A stretch of 64,000 nt of DNA from Mytilus galloprovincialis (Eukaryota; Mollusca; Bivalvia; Mytilida; Mytilidae): positions 21,558,646 through 21,622,645 of the forward strand of contig NC_134844.1 in assembly GCF_965363235.1 (NCBI RefSeq), read 5' to 3'. Below, one piece after another: positions 43,957-56,455 of the stretch. A program made the translations under genes and the position numbers. Every line of letters starts with the position of its first letter. The stretch's first letter is position 1. Under the pieces are notes generated by a model. It did not search any database. It saw only the letters and a list, made by a program, of their open reading frames with translations, and was not told the origin of the DNA.

Positions 43957-44154
43957 TAAATGACGTCATGTAGCAGTGCAGTAACGTCACATGTTCTTGT
44001 TCATCCGCTTCAATTTATCAATGAAATGCACGCGACCTCATTCATACAATCGAACATCGAACCCAACGTTTTGTACGCGTAAAAGTAGTTTTACTTGTTA
44101 TTTCAATTAACCTCATATTCTTTACAAAAAAACCAAGAGTTACGACAGATTGCC

Positions 44155-44290
44155 GATAAAAAGAATAATGGCATTTTATTTTTTGATACTGACTTCATCA
44201 GCTCGAATAACAGCTCGCCCTTGCGGGCTCGCTTGATATTCTTGCTGATAAAGTCAGTATCAAAAACAAAATTGCAATTATTCTATAAAT
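44155..44290. mobile_element. Second foldback element
   Basis: 'tttttgatactgacttcatc' is mirrored as 'gataaagtcagtatcaaaaa' around a hairpin 'gctcgcccttgcgggctcgc'. It interrupts the start of the tandem array that follows. Confidence 0.7.
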
Positions 44291-44300
44291 ACTCATTATA

Positions 44301-45085
44301 AGAATATTGTACGACTCGTACTATTTCATGATATAAATCCATTCCTCTTACAATAAACAAATTAAGCGATTCCTACTATTTCATGATAAACATTCATACT
44401 CACAATAAGAAACTTGTACAATTCGTACTATTTCATGATATACATCAACACTCACAAAAAGCAACTTTAACGATTCGTATTTCATGATATACTTTCATAA
44501 TCAAAATAAAAATCTTTTATCATTGCTACCAATTCTAATATTGATTTATACTTACAATTAATAAGAAACTTACACTATTCCTATCATATCAGGATACAAT
44601 ACATTCTTACTCACAAGAAAAAACTTGTAAATTCTACCATATCATTATATTCATTAATACTCACAATTAGAAAATTGTACGATTGCTCATTGTTGAAGGC
44701 CGTACGGTGATCTATAATTGTTAATTTCTGTGTCATTTGGTTTCGTGTGAAGAGTTTTGTCATTGGCAAATCTTCTGTTTTTATATTCACAACAAGAAAC
44801 TTGTACAAATCCTATTTCTCAAGATATACATTCATACTCACAATAAGATAGTTGTGCAATTCCTACAATGTCTCAATAAACATTCATACTCACAATAAAA
44901 AAAAGTTTGATTCCTACCATTTCATGATATACATTCATCTTAGCAATAAGAAACTGGTGCAATTCCTACCGTTTCATGATATACATGTATACTCACAATT
45001 AGAAACTTGTGAAATTCCTACTATTTCATGATTTACATTCATACTCACAATAAAAAAAAACAAACGATTCCTACCATTTAATAAT
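44301..45085. repeat. Degenerate tandem array, unit about 60 bp
   Basis: The phrase 'tttcatgatatacattcatactcac' with 'aataagaaacttgtacaattccta' recurs about a dozen times with drift. One copy is interrupted near 44690-44770 by a retroelement tail fragment ('ttgttgaaggccgtacggtg'). A first copy also appears at about 43495. Confidence 0.75.
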
Positions 45086-45746
45086 ATTGTTGTGGCAGCT
45101 CAGATCTTAAACACTTCATCTAAACTTTAAAAATTTAGGAAAGTCTGCACATCACTGCACATCACAAATATTATACATGAAATGCATAAAAATGAAGCCG
45201 TGCATGAATTATAAACATTGCACTGATGTTGAAACAAATTCTTCAATAAAAACAATAAAGAAATCGCTTTCATATAATAAAAATATGAATTGCATCGTAC
45301 AAAACTTTTGGTGAAATGTATAGATGAGCACGGGTGGGGGGAATAAGATTAGTCTTTTGTATAAAACCACTCCTGCATGTCTTACAAGTATAAACTTTTA
45401 AAATTACTACTTTTACTGTGTTAGTTATAAGAAAGTAACAATTTTGAAAAGCAACAGCTTATACTTGTTACACATTGCAGCCGGATCATCGAAGCGTTAA
45501 CTTCAAAACATGACATTGACGGACTAGAGTATTCAACCTAAACTTTATTATAGCGACAGGCTGCTGTAAACTACCAGCAGTTAACCATGTCTTACCAGAT
45601 TGATATTTCAAATAATATGCAGTATTATCAACATTTTCTAACCAACTCTTCGACTTATTTGCCTTTTGTTTAGTACCTGTTGTTATTGTGCTGTTTAACT
45701 GCTGTACAATGTATATATGTATGTGTGTGAGTAATTGTTACAATAT
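45086..45746. other. Intergenic, no recognised content
   Basis: No gene or repeat recognised before the duplication. Confidence 0.45.
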
Positions 45747-46572
45747 TACTTTGAACTGCTTTTCCCATATATCATTCAAAATTACAACCATCGCGTACGT
45801 TTTAATCACACAAAACCTAGTCCATAATCACGACCTGTTTAATTTTGATCTTATTAGCTTTCTCATAGGAATGAATCGAAGCAACAACAATCGAAATAGC
45901 TTACTGATATTACTAGTATTCGGACTAGTAGAAAATACCTTAAAAGTACTGTCCAAACATTAAATGAACGTGGAATTCTCCAAGCAATGGTTCAGAATTA
46001 TACTTAACAAATGTTTTATGATATGACTTCCTCTGGTCTGGTAACATTCTGTAGGAGTATTTAAAAAATTATTCGTTCCATTTCCATCTCCAAATCGAAA
46101 CTATACATATGTATATACAATACTTAGAACATGATTTACTGTTGTCAGTTAATAAAAACATTGATTTGCCTTTTCTCAACTGGTTGATCTTTTAACGGTG
46201 AGTATACAAGGGTGTGTCTGATTTCACTTACCTCCACAAACTTCCCATACTCACAATTCCATTCATTTTGCTCCCAGACAAAAATCGGTCAGAGAAGATT
46301 GTCCATCATATCCCTTATTTGCTCACATTGTTCTTCCAGTTCCCGCCTCCTCTGACACTTGTTCATGTCCATTCAACAGACAACTGACATTATGAATAAA
46401 CCAACTGTTTTCAACTCTTCCTATTATATTTCTTTGCACACAAAAAAATTAAATCATCCATTGGTCAGTTCATATCTCAGTTTCAACAACTATCGGTGAT
46501 ATATATTTAGTTATTTTCTAAAAGCAAATCAATGTAAGTACCTAGTATGAGGACAATAAAGCATTTAATCAA

Positions 46573-46601
46573 TCAACCAACCAACCAACCAACCAACCAA
46601 T
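46573..46601. repeat. (CCAA)n microsatellite
   Basis: 'aatcaatcaaccaaccaacc' run; also present in copy B at about 49900-49935. Confidence 0.8.
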
Positions 46602-46641
46602 CAAAATTAGTATCGATGAATGAACGTGAAATTCGTCAAAC

Positions 46642-47617
46642 TTGATAATTTGCTAAATCTATATCAATAAACAAACAAGCTAAAACACTTACAAACCATC
46701 AAAATCAATCAATTAACCAATCTAAGGAGAACATGCCCTTTGATGCAAACACTTTGTCAATCAAACAACCGACACTACATGTAGTATACCGACCAACCCA
46801 AAAAACTGTGTTATTGAAGAAACGCTGAAAGGGCCTGCAATGACAACTGTGTAATGTTTCAATTAACCGGAAATAATTGCCGTATACTGAATAGTAATGA
46901 AGCGTATTGTCATTTTTCTCTGAATATCAATGTTTACGTAATTTAACGCAATCTTTCGCAAACCTTTTATCAATTCACAATTGTATGAAAATTGTTTTTG
47001 CGCATCTCCACTTCGCTACATGTACTTTCCGTAGCGAAATTTTAAAACCATGTCCTTTCCATCGAAAAAAAAACGGAAAATGTGTCAAAGGGACCACAAC
47101 CCGACCAAAGAGAAAACAGCCAAGTCATTATCGTGAAGATACATACATTGTGTATAATTGCGACATTAATTATCCTTTATCCCTACGTATCTTTATGCCA
47201 ACGACTTGGCTTTGTGTTAAAATTGTGTCACAACATCAAAATTTTGGCAGACGGACATGTGTGTACACATGCTAATGGCGTTATTTATAAAAACACAACT
47301 TCTCACATTATATAAACACGATAAATGTAAATTCGATATAGTCTTTGATCATAAAATATATAAAACTTTGTGAATAATCATAATGCTTGTGTTATAACGC
47401 AAAGGTTTCAGATATAAATGGGTACAAATAAATATAGAACTGGGCATGCACAAAATAAACATAATTATATTGGACTATATATAGTGTCGGTTGTTTGATT
47501 GACAAAGTGTTTGCATCAAAGGGCATGTTCTCCTTAGATTGGTTAATTGATTGATTTTGATGGTTTGTAAGTGTTTTAGCTTGTTTGTTTATTGATATAG
47601 ATTTAGCATATTATCAA
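46642..47617. mobile_element. 976-bp element with 135-bp inverted arms (copy A)
   Basis: The arm 46642-46776 ('ttgataatttgctaaatc ... aaccgacact') is mirrored at 47483-47617. The equivalent in copy B starts at 49978. Probably a non-autonomous transposon older than the duplication. Confidence 0.8.
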
Positions 47618-49071
47618 TATATGAATATTTCGGCAAGTTTTATTCGTACTGAAAGCCATGCATAATTCTTTTTATATTAATAATAGAAGTTTATAGATTT
47701 GAATTTAAGAGCACAGTTTTGTGATTTTCTGTAGAATTATGCAACAATTTGAATTTAAGTGCATGCAGTTTAAAGATTATTTTCATAATTCTGCAATGAT
47801 TAAATTGTATTCCATAGTTTTACAAATTCGTAACTGGGATAATTCTGCGATGATTCAAATTCAAGTGCAAAGTGACGCAATAATTTGCATATAATTCTGC
47901 AAGTTCCAAATGTTTTTTTTTTTATATCTTGTGCACAATTTTTCAAAACTAACTTTATTTAGTTCAAAACCCATTGTGCTACGTTCTGTATGTCATTTCG
48001 TAGATGTCTATGTTTTTCTTCATTTTTTCTTCTTCTCTTTTTTAATCAGTTGCATAGTTTTGCCAGTTTCTTTGATTATGTGAACAATGTTTGATATTAG
48101 TCTACTGATATCTTGTGTATTGTGCACAGTTCTCATTTCATTCTGGTGCACAGTTTACAGTTTTGTATGGTTGTTTTTTTGTGAATTACTACATGCATAT
48201 TAATTTTCCTTAGAAACTTAGAAGGACTGATCAATTTGATAGTGGACATTTTCCTACCATTTCTGTTTTTAAGTATACGAAGAGGATTATTTTGTTAGCA
48301 GCGTACTGACGAGTCGAGCACTTTTCAACAGAATTTTATAATTTGTTGTTTTGTTACATCACTCTTTCGAATTTTAGATGGATGATTATGTGTCAACAAT
48401 TATATCAAACCCTGCATTCCTCATAAAACTATCCCATTCCAGAAACCTGTAACAGTTATTCTTAAATAGTTTTCAATGTCTGTCACGTGTCGTTTTGGTC
48501 ATTGCTGTAGAACAAATCGGTCCATTCGTTTTCTCTTTTGTATTGTTTACTTAAATCAAGGATTTGTTACAGTCTTATATATACTATACAAAACCTTGCT
48601 TAAATGTTGTCTTACCGGTTTATAAAGATTTATAAACTGTGTTGCGTTCGAAGCGCTTTTCTGGATAAACGTTCATCCGGAAAGCTGATACATTTTTTTT
48701 TATGTTAGCCAAGGGCAAGCACATAGATTCGGATTTAGGTTTTGTTCATTGTTGAAAGACGCACAATGTACGATAATTGTTCCGCTTTTTGTACTCAGTT
48801 TGGTTTTGGCCTTTGTCACATTGCATACATGATTGTCTGTTATACATTTTACTGCTATTTTTCGATGTTATCGACGTGTATTTTTCCGCCTAGCAAATTT
48901 GAGCTATAAATTGTGTTAAAATGCCATGATAAAAAAATAACTGTTTCTGTAGGAAAAAAAATATTCTTACAAAATAATTCAGCATCAAAGTTTTCCTGAC
49001 ATCTTTTTTGACAGCTTCAACTTATGTTGGTTTTTTTCATGTGAGACAAAATTTTAAAAATGTCGTGTTTT

Positions 49072-52000
49072 TACTTTGAACTGCTTATCCCATATATCAT
49101 TCAAAATTACAACCATCGCGAACGTTTTAATCACACAAAACCTAGTCCATAATCAAGACCTGTTGAAGGTTTTTTAATTTTAATCTTATTAGCTTTCTCA
49201 TAGGAATGAATCGAAGCAACAACAATCGAAATAGCTTACTGATATTACTAGTATTCGGACTAGTAGAAAATACCTTAAAATTACTGTCCAAACATTAAAT
49301 GAACGTGGCATTCTCCAAGCAATGGTTCAGAATTACACTTAACAAATGTTTTATGATATGACTTCCTCTGGTTTGGTAACATTCTGTAGGAGTATTTTAA
49401 AAATTATTCGTTCCATTTCCATCTCCAAATCGAAACTATACATATGTATATACAATACTTAGAACATGATTTACTGTTGTCAGTTAATAAAAACATTGAT
49501 TTGCCTTTTCTCAACTGGTTGATCTTTTAACGGTGAGTATACAAGGGTGTGTCTGATTTCACTTACCTCCACAAATTTCCCATACTCACAATTCCATTCA
49601 TTTTGCTCCCAGACAAAAATCGGTCAGAGAAGATTGTCCATCATATCCCTTATTTGCTCACATTGTTCTTCCAGTTTCCGCCTCCTCTGACACTTGTTCA
49701 TGTCCATTCAACAGACAACTGACATTATGAATAAACCAACTGTTTTCCACTCTTCCTATTATAATTCTTTGCACACAAAAAAATTAAATCATCCATTGGT
49801 CGGTTCATATCTCAGTTTCAACACCTATCGGTAATATATATTTAGTTATTTTCTAAAAGCAAATCAATGTAAGTACCTAGTATGAGGACAATAAAGTATT
49901 TAATCAATCAACCAACCAACCAACCAACCAACCAATCAAAATTAGCATCGATGAATGAACGTGAAATTCGTCAAACTTGATAATTTGCTAAATCTATATC
50001 AATAAACAAACAAGCTAAAACCCTTACAAACCATCAAAATCAATCAATTAACCAATCTAAGGAGAACATGCCCTTTGATGCAAACACTTTGTCAATCAAA
50101 CAACCGACACTAAATGTAGTATACCGACCAACCCAAAAAACTGTGTTATTGAAGAAACGCTGAAAGGGCCTGCAATGACAACTGTGTAATGTTTCAATTA
50201 ACCGGAAATAATTGCCGTATACTAAATAGTAAGGAAGCGTAATGTCATTTTTCTCTGAATATCAATGTTTACGTAATTTAACGCAATCTTTCGCAAACCT
50301 TTTATCAATTCACAATTGTATGAAAATTGTTTTTGCGCATCTCCACTTTGCTACATGTACTTTCCGTAGCGAAATTTTAAAACCATGTCCTTTCCATCGA
50401 AACAAAAAACGGAGAATGTGTCAAAGGGACCACAACCCGACCAAAGAGAAAACAGCCAAGTCATTATCGTGAAGATACATACATTGTGTATAATTGCGAC
50501 ATTAATTATCCTTTATCCCTACGTATCTTTATGCCAACGACTTGGCTTTGTGTTAAAATTGTGTCACAACATCAAAATTTTGGCAGACGGACATGTGTAT
50601 ACACATGCTAATGGCGTTATTTACAAAAACACAACTACTCACATTATATAAACACGATAAATGTAAATTCGATATAGTCTTTGATCATAAAATATATAAA
50701 ACTTTGTGAATAATCATAATGCTTGTGTTATAACGCAAAGGTTTCAGATATAAATGGGTACAAATAAATATAGAACTGGGCATGCACAAAATAAACATAA
50801 TTATATTGGACTATATATAGTGTCGGTTGTTTGATTGACAAATGGTTTGCATCAAAGGGCATGTTCTCCTTAGATTGGTTAGGCAGCAACCATTTGATTT
50901 TCTGGGGGGGCTATGGTTTTTTTTTCTGTGCAAACTTTTTTTTTCGCCTGCGGCGAAAAACAATCTATTTTTTTCGCGACAAGTCGAAAACAATTTTTTT
51001 CTTTCAATTTTAGCATTACATATAGTGGCAGCTGAGGGTGAAACAAACAATTTTTTTTTTCTCAGAATCAAAAACAAATTATTTTTTTCTCCAAAAACTG
51101 GAAACAAACTTTTTTTTCCAAAAAAAACCATAGCCCCCCCCCCCAGAAAATCAAATGGTTGCTGCCTTAGTTGATAGATTTTGATGGTTTGTAAGTGTTT
51201 TAGCTTGTTTGTTTATTGATATAGATTTAGCATATTATCAATATATGAATATTTCGGCAAGTTTTATTCGTACTGAAAGCCATGCATAATTCTTTTTATA
51301 TTAATAATAGAAGTTTATAGATTTGAATTCAAGAGCACAGTTTTGTGATTTTCTGTAGAATGATGCAACAATTTGAATTTAAGTGCATGCAGTTTAAAGA
51401 TTATTTTCATTATTCTGCAATGATTAAATTTTATTCCATAGTTTTACAAATTCGTAACTGGGATAATTCTGCGATGATTCAAATTCAAGTGCAAAGTGAC
51501 GCAATAATTTGCATATAATTCTGCAAGTTCCAAATGTTTTTTTTTATATCTTGTGCACAATTTTTCAAAACTAACTTTATTTAGTTCAAAACCAATTGTG
51601 CTACGTTCTGTATGTCATTTCGTGGATGTCTACGTTTTTCTTCATTTTTTGTTCTTCTTTTTTTTAATCCGTTGCATAGTTTTGCTAGTTTCTTTGATTA
51701 TGTGAACAATGTTTGATATTAGTCTACTGATATCTTGTGTATTGTGCACAGTTCTCATTTCATTCTGGTGCACAGTTTACAGTTTTGTATTGTTGTTTTT
51801 TTGTGAATTACTACATGCATATTTTCCTTAGAAACTTAGAAGGACTGATCAATTTGATAGTGGACATTTTCCTACCAGTTTTTAAGTATACGAAGAGGAT
51901 TATTTTTTTAGCAACGTACTGACGAGTCGAGCACTTTTCAACAGAATTTTATAATTTGTTGTTTTGTTACATCACTCTTTTGAATTTTAGATGGATGATT

Positions 52001-52675
52001 ATGTGTCAACAATTATATCAAACCCTGCATTCCTCATAAAACTATCCCATTCCAGAAACCTGTAACAGTTATTCTTAAATAGTTTTCAATGTCTGTCACG
52101 TGTCGTTTTGGTCATTGCTGTAGAACAAATCGGTCCCTTTCTCTTTTGTATTGTTTACTTAAATCAAGGATTTGTATAGTCTTATATATACTATACAAAA
52201 CCTTGTTTAAATGTTGTCTTACCGGTTTATAAAGATTTATAAACTGTGTTGCGTTCGAAGCGCTTTTCTGGATAAACGTTCATCCGGAAAGCTGATACAT
52301 TTTTTTTTATGTTAGCCAAGGGCAAGCACATAGATTCGGATTTAGGTTTTGTTCATTGTTGAAAGACGCACAATGTACGATAATTGTTCCGCTTTTTGTA
52401 CTCAGTTTGGTTTTGGCCTTTGTCACATTGCATACATGATTGTCTGTTATACATTTTACTACTATTTTTCGATGTTGTCGACGTGTATTTTTCCGCCTAG
52501 CAAAAGTTGAGCTTTAAATTTTGTTAAAATGCCATGATAAAAAAATAACTGTTCCTGTAGGAAAAAAAAATATTCTTACAAAATAATTCAGCATCAAAGT
52601 TTTCCTGACATCTTTTTTGACAGCTTCAACTTATGTTGGGTTTTTTTCATGTGAGACAAAGTTTTAAAAATGTCG
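49072..52675. repeat. Tandem segmental duplication, copy B (3.6 kb)
   Basis: Second copy of 45747-49071, ending at 'aaaaatgtcgtg' before unique sequence 'tgtagttattgtg'. Longer than copy A mainly because of the MITE at 50882-51166. Confidence 0.92.
50882..51166. mobile_element. 285-bp foldback MITE with TTA target duplication
   Basis: Starts GGCAGCAACCATTTGATTTT and ends with its inverted complement. It is flanked by TTA at 50879-50881 and 51167-51169. The duplicate copy A has the empty site ('ttggttaattgattg'). A three-base TTA duplication fits PIF/Harbinger-type MITEs. Confidence 0.85.
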
Positions 52676-52797
52676 TGTGTAGTTATTGTGTTTATCTTAT
52701 TCATATCAAACTCAGTGATAATGCTCACAGATGATTTTTCAGTATCATCAGCCAAAAGACAAATTTCAGATTCATCAAGTTTTATTAGAGCCGACAA
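52594..52797 (-). CDS. Short open frame crossing the duplication edge, unrecognised (weak)
   Basis: 67 codons, MSALIKLDESEICLLADDTE... ending SKKMSGKL. The last third lies in the duplicated unit, the rest in unique DNA. Amino-acid mix is protein-like but there is no homology or splice evidence. Low confidence. Confidence 0.15.
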   Translation of the reverse strand: MSALIKLDESEICLLADDTEKSSVSIITEFDMNKINTITTHDIFKTLSHMKKTQHKLKLSKKMSGKL

Positions 52798-53180
52798 TAA
52801 GGCATAATTTTATTTTGCCAACGCCAGCAAAATAGCATCTGCCAAATAAAAAAAATAATTATTAAGACTATTTTGTATATATATATGGGATAAAGAAAAG
52901 CCTGAGCAAAGGTAACGTGAAAATAAAAAAAAAAGATAACGTTGAGTATTTTAATATTTATATACATGTATATGTTTTGGTATTCAGGTCGTCCATACAT
53001 TGAACAAAGGAATTTCTGTTAGAAAGTAGTTTGGGAAATCCACTAGTTTATTCTCCGAATTAAATAAATGAATGAATTAAGTTTAACATTTTAAAGAGTG
53101 CTTTGAATTTTTTTTTCAGATATTGATTTGAATATTTTTTAGATAACATCAAAATGACGAATTCAGAAATACAGTTTCGT
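52676..53180. other. Intergenic, no recognised content
   Basis: Apart from the weak frame above, nothing recognised. Confidence 0.45.
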
Positions 53181-53405
53181 TTTATCAAGATAACGATATA
53201 TTTTTATCGAGATCTCGATATCTTTAACCGAGATAACGATTTAATAATCCGGGATCTCGTTTGAATGAATCGAGATAACGATATAATAATCCGAGATCTC
53301 GATATAATAAATCGAGATAACGATATAATAATCGAGATCTCGATATAACAGTTTTGTTTTATCGAGATCATGGTAAAGCGGTAGTGTTTTATCGTGATCT
53401 CGAAT
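53181..53405. repeat. Palindrome-rich block of 'cgagatctcg' and 'cgagataacga' units
   Basis: Alternating 'atcgagataacgatataata' and 'atccgagatctcgatataa' units, about five pairs. Each 'gagatctc' is self-complementary. Resembles short mollusc MITE-like palindromes. Confidence 0.65.
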
Positions 53406-53721
53406 AAAAAAAAAAATTCTTGTTTTTTTGTGTCCCTTACGGCTTCCGTAGTTTAACGAAAAGGACGTTATTGTCTATTTTTTCATATAATTTTCGTTGG
53501 TAATTGTTTGATAAAAATTAAATCATTTGTGTGTTTTTAAAAAGGTGTGTAATATCGCAGAGATAAAGATGACATTTGACGTCACTGAAACTTTTTCCGC
53601 ACAAAATTTGATTGATTTCTCTCACCGAATTGGATAAGTCCTGTCCATTTGTGGATACAAAATCCTGTAAAGGTATGCAGGAACATATATATTAAATATA
53701 CTGTTCCCGGAGGTATGACCA

Positions 53722-53876
53722 CCAGAGGCGGATCCAGAACTTTTCCTAAGGAGGGCCCCGCTGACTGACCTAAAGGGGGTTGGGGCCCCGCTCCAGTCAT
53801 GCTTCAGTGATTTCCTATATAATCAACAAATTTTTTCCCACGAAAGGCCCCGCCCCCCCCCCCCCTGGATCCATGC
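53722..53876. mobile_element. 155-bp hAT-type MITE with perfect 8-bp target duplication
   Basis: Bounded by TATGACCA at 53714-53721 and 53877-53884. Ends carry 'ggcggatccag' and inverted 'ctggatcca'. A related but diverged sequence lies at 56082-56205. An 8-bp duplication is typical of hAT elements. Confidence 0.8.
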
Positions 53877-53882
53877 TATGAC

Positions 53883-53988
53883 CACAGGCACTTGTGTCTA
53901 TCCATTGGAAGACCCACTATCAACGTATATTTACTCAGAAATATACGTTGATAGTGGGTCTTCCAATGGATAGAAACAAGTGCCTGTG
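53883..53988. repeat. Near-perfect 50-bp-arm palindrome
   Basis: The arm 53883-53932 is mirrored at 53939-53988 around loop 'actcag'; one mismatch was noticed by eye. The hAT MITE target site overlaps its left edge. Confidence 0.9.
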
Positions 53989-54112
53989 CCCCGGGTATGA
54001 CAGTAGTGATAGTGTTTGTATTCCCCACTTACGGGCATTGTGTTTTTCGGTCTGTGCATCAGTTCGTCCATCCGTCCGTCCGTCTGTCCCGCTTCAGTTT
54101 AAAGTTTTTTTT

Positions 54113-54372
54113 ACTTATTACCGCATTTGTACTAACTTGAGCAACACAACGGATGCCACCAGTGGAGCAGGATCTGCTTACCCTTCCCCAGCACCTGAGA
54201 TCACCCTTAGTTTTTGCTAGAGTTTCTGTTGCTTATTCTTTATTTTTTTCTATGATGTGTTTTGTGGGGCCGGTTTTGTGTATTAATTTTTTTCTTTTCT
54301 GTCCAAAGTGTTTTCAGTTTCTTTTTGATTTATGAGTTTTAATGTCCATCTGGAACCTTATCCCCCTCTTTG
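54113..54372 (+). repeat. RT-element 3' tail, inserted copy
   Basis: 'gtggagcaggatctgcttac ... gcacctgagatcaccc' and the following block match 220-480. Inserted into the surrounding dispersed repeat. Confidence 0.7.
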
Positions 54373-54659
54373 GTCAAGGTAGACTAGTTTTTGATAAAGT
54401 ATAGATGCCAAATCAACTGGAAACTTACACATGCTCCTTACCTGTTACCTGTACCTGTCTGGTAGGTTCACCCTTTCTAACCCAGCAGACACAACAACGT
54501 TGAATCAACATTGAATAAACGTCAGATTTCAACGTTGAATTCATGTTGAAAAGTAGTGTTGGATTGAAAATTGATATGACGTTGAAAACATAACGTTGTT
54601 TCAACGTCAGATTTCAACGTTGAAAATATGTTGAATTTTGGTCTAAATTTGGTCGAGGT

Positions 54660-54985
54660 TTGTTGAAAACAAGTCGATTGGTGGTTGAATTGTGGTTGTT
54701 GTATGTTGAAATCAGGTCGAATGTTGGTTGTTCTGTGGTAAGTGTATGTTGAAATCAGGTCGAATGTTGGTTGTTCTGTGGTAAGTGTATGTTGAAATCA
54801 GGTCGAATGTTGGTTGTTCTGTGGTCAGTGTATGTTGAAATCAGGTCGAATGTTGGTTGAAGTGTGGTTAGTGTATGTTGAAATCCGGTTGAATGTTGGT
54901 TGTTCTGTGGTCAGTGTATGTTGAAATCAGGTCGAATGTTTTTTGAACTGTGATCAGTGTATGTTGAAAATAGGTTGGATGTGTG
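54660..54985 (+). repeat. 43-bp tandem repeat inside the transposon
   Basis: The phrase 'tatgttgaaatcaggtcgaa' recurs at 54702, 54745, 54788, 54831, 54874, 54917 and (variant) 54960, exactly 43 bp apart. Confidence 0.9.
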
Positions 54986-56204
54986 CCCAGGTAAACTTTT
55001 AATGTGGTAAATGTGGAGAATAGGATGTTGAACAATGGTTGAATTGAGCTTTTTTAACAGCTGAAATTATTACCCTTTATTATATCCATCAATGCCATTT
55101 TATGCGTAATAAAACTGTCGCACAACTATATGTTGGTGGTTGGTGTACATGTAGTTTGTAGTTCTGTTGGTATACATTTTTGTGCCTTCACTTTTCTTAA
55201 TAGACATGATCTTGCTTTACCTATAACTATTATGTTCACACTCAAAATATGTTTGTGACATAACACAGTAGTTATATAACAAGTTACCCACATATGCCCC
55301 CTACAATGTCAAACAAACACAATTAATCTGATTACTTAATTTTATTTTAAAAAAAATAGTCCATCTGCAAGACATCTTGTACTGTTGTTCCATATTGTGG
55401 TCTCTAATTTTTACATTCGAAACTTGTTACTACAGCATCTGCAACCGAAAAAAAAACTTATTGTACTATCTTTTACATAATTTGGTTAATTTCATTATGC
55501 AGCCCAAATAAAGAACACTAGTGTCATATGAATGATATAGTTATTTCTTTAAATATTTATCAATAGCTATCATGACAGGTTTTTTTTAAACTTGAGTTCA
55601 GATAGTAAATAATAAATCAATTTAATAAAAACAAACCTAAAGATTTTAGTAGACAAAGATGCAGGGCCAATTTAAAAGAAAAAAAACAATGGTGTATATT
55701 TCAATACTCACCTCTTATTATTTCAATCGGTCAAGCTTGGACACCATAGACATATTTATTCTTTTTACCCGAGATGTACTTTACAGACATGGATTTTTTG
55801 GTAAGACATCATCTAAAAAAAAATACGTTTATTTAATTACAGCATTTTCAAATTATTAATGCCCTCCTGAACTAATGAATAAACACGCTTACAAAATTTG
55901 GACATCCAAAACCTTTCATTGGGGACTTTCTGTTTTTATTTTCCTCGGAGATCACTATAATCTATTGTTGTGATCTTACATTTTTTCAATAATTGGTTGA
56001 AAAACTGTAAGTCCAATAATTATTATTGTAGCATTTAGCATGTAGTCTGTCCAGTCGAGAATCAAACATGATTCTGGAATCAGTGGCAGATCCTGAAATT
56101 TTCATAAGGGGTCCACTGACTTAATAATAGAGGGAAAGGGGGGACTCAAGTCATGCTTCAGTGATTCATTATATAATTAACCAATTTTTCCCTCTCAAGG
56201 GGGA

Positions 56205-56455
56205 CCACAAGCATTGAGATTTTGACAGTCACTCATCTTGAGATACAATACTGCACCACAATCACCGAGATCTTGACAGTCACTCATCTTGAGAAACAAT
56301 ACTGCACCACAAGCACCAAGATCTTGACAGTCACTCATCTTGAAATACAATACTGCACCACAAGCACCGAGATTTTGACAGTCACTCATCTTGAGAAACA
56401 ATAATGCACCACAAGCACCAAGATCTTGACAGTCACTCATCTCGAGAAACAATAT
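56205..56455. repeat. 51-bp tandem repeat inside the transposon
   Basis: About five copies of 'gacagtcactcatcttgaga' plus 'aacaatactgcaccacaagc' plus 'accaagatctt'. It encodes a spurious 17-residue repeat on both strands. Confidence 0.9.

Larger units (their letters stand above)
45747..49071. repeat. Tandem segmental duplication, copy A (3.3 kb)
   Basis: Starts 'tactttgaactgctt' and runs to 'aaaaatgtcgtg' plus a few T. The same sequence begins again at 49072. The copies differ by scattered substitutions and small indels, plus one 285-bp insertion found only in copy B. No credible gene inside: the longest shared frame (46907) is shifted between copies. Confidence 0.92.

Noticed and set aside
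46907-50651. Frame MSFFSEYQCLRN... present in both duplication copies
   Set aside because: The frame is shifted between the copies by an indel in an A-run, and there is no splice or homology support.
50811-51174. Frames of 60-110 codons rich in Phe and Lys
   Set aside because: They come from the T- and A-rich foldback MITE.
45747-52675. LTR-type element formed by the two direct repeats
   Set aside because: The repeats abut directly with no internal region, so this is a tandem duplication.
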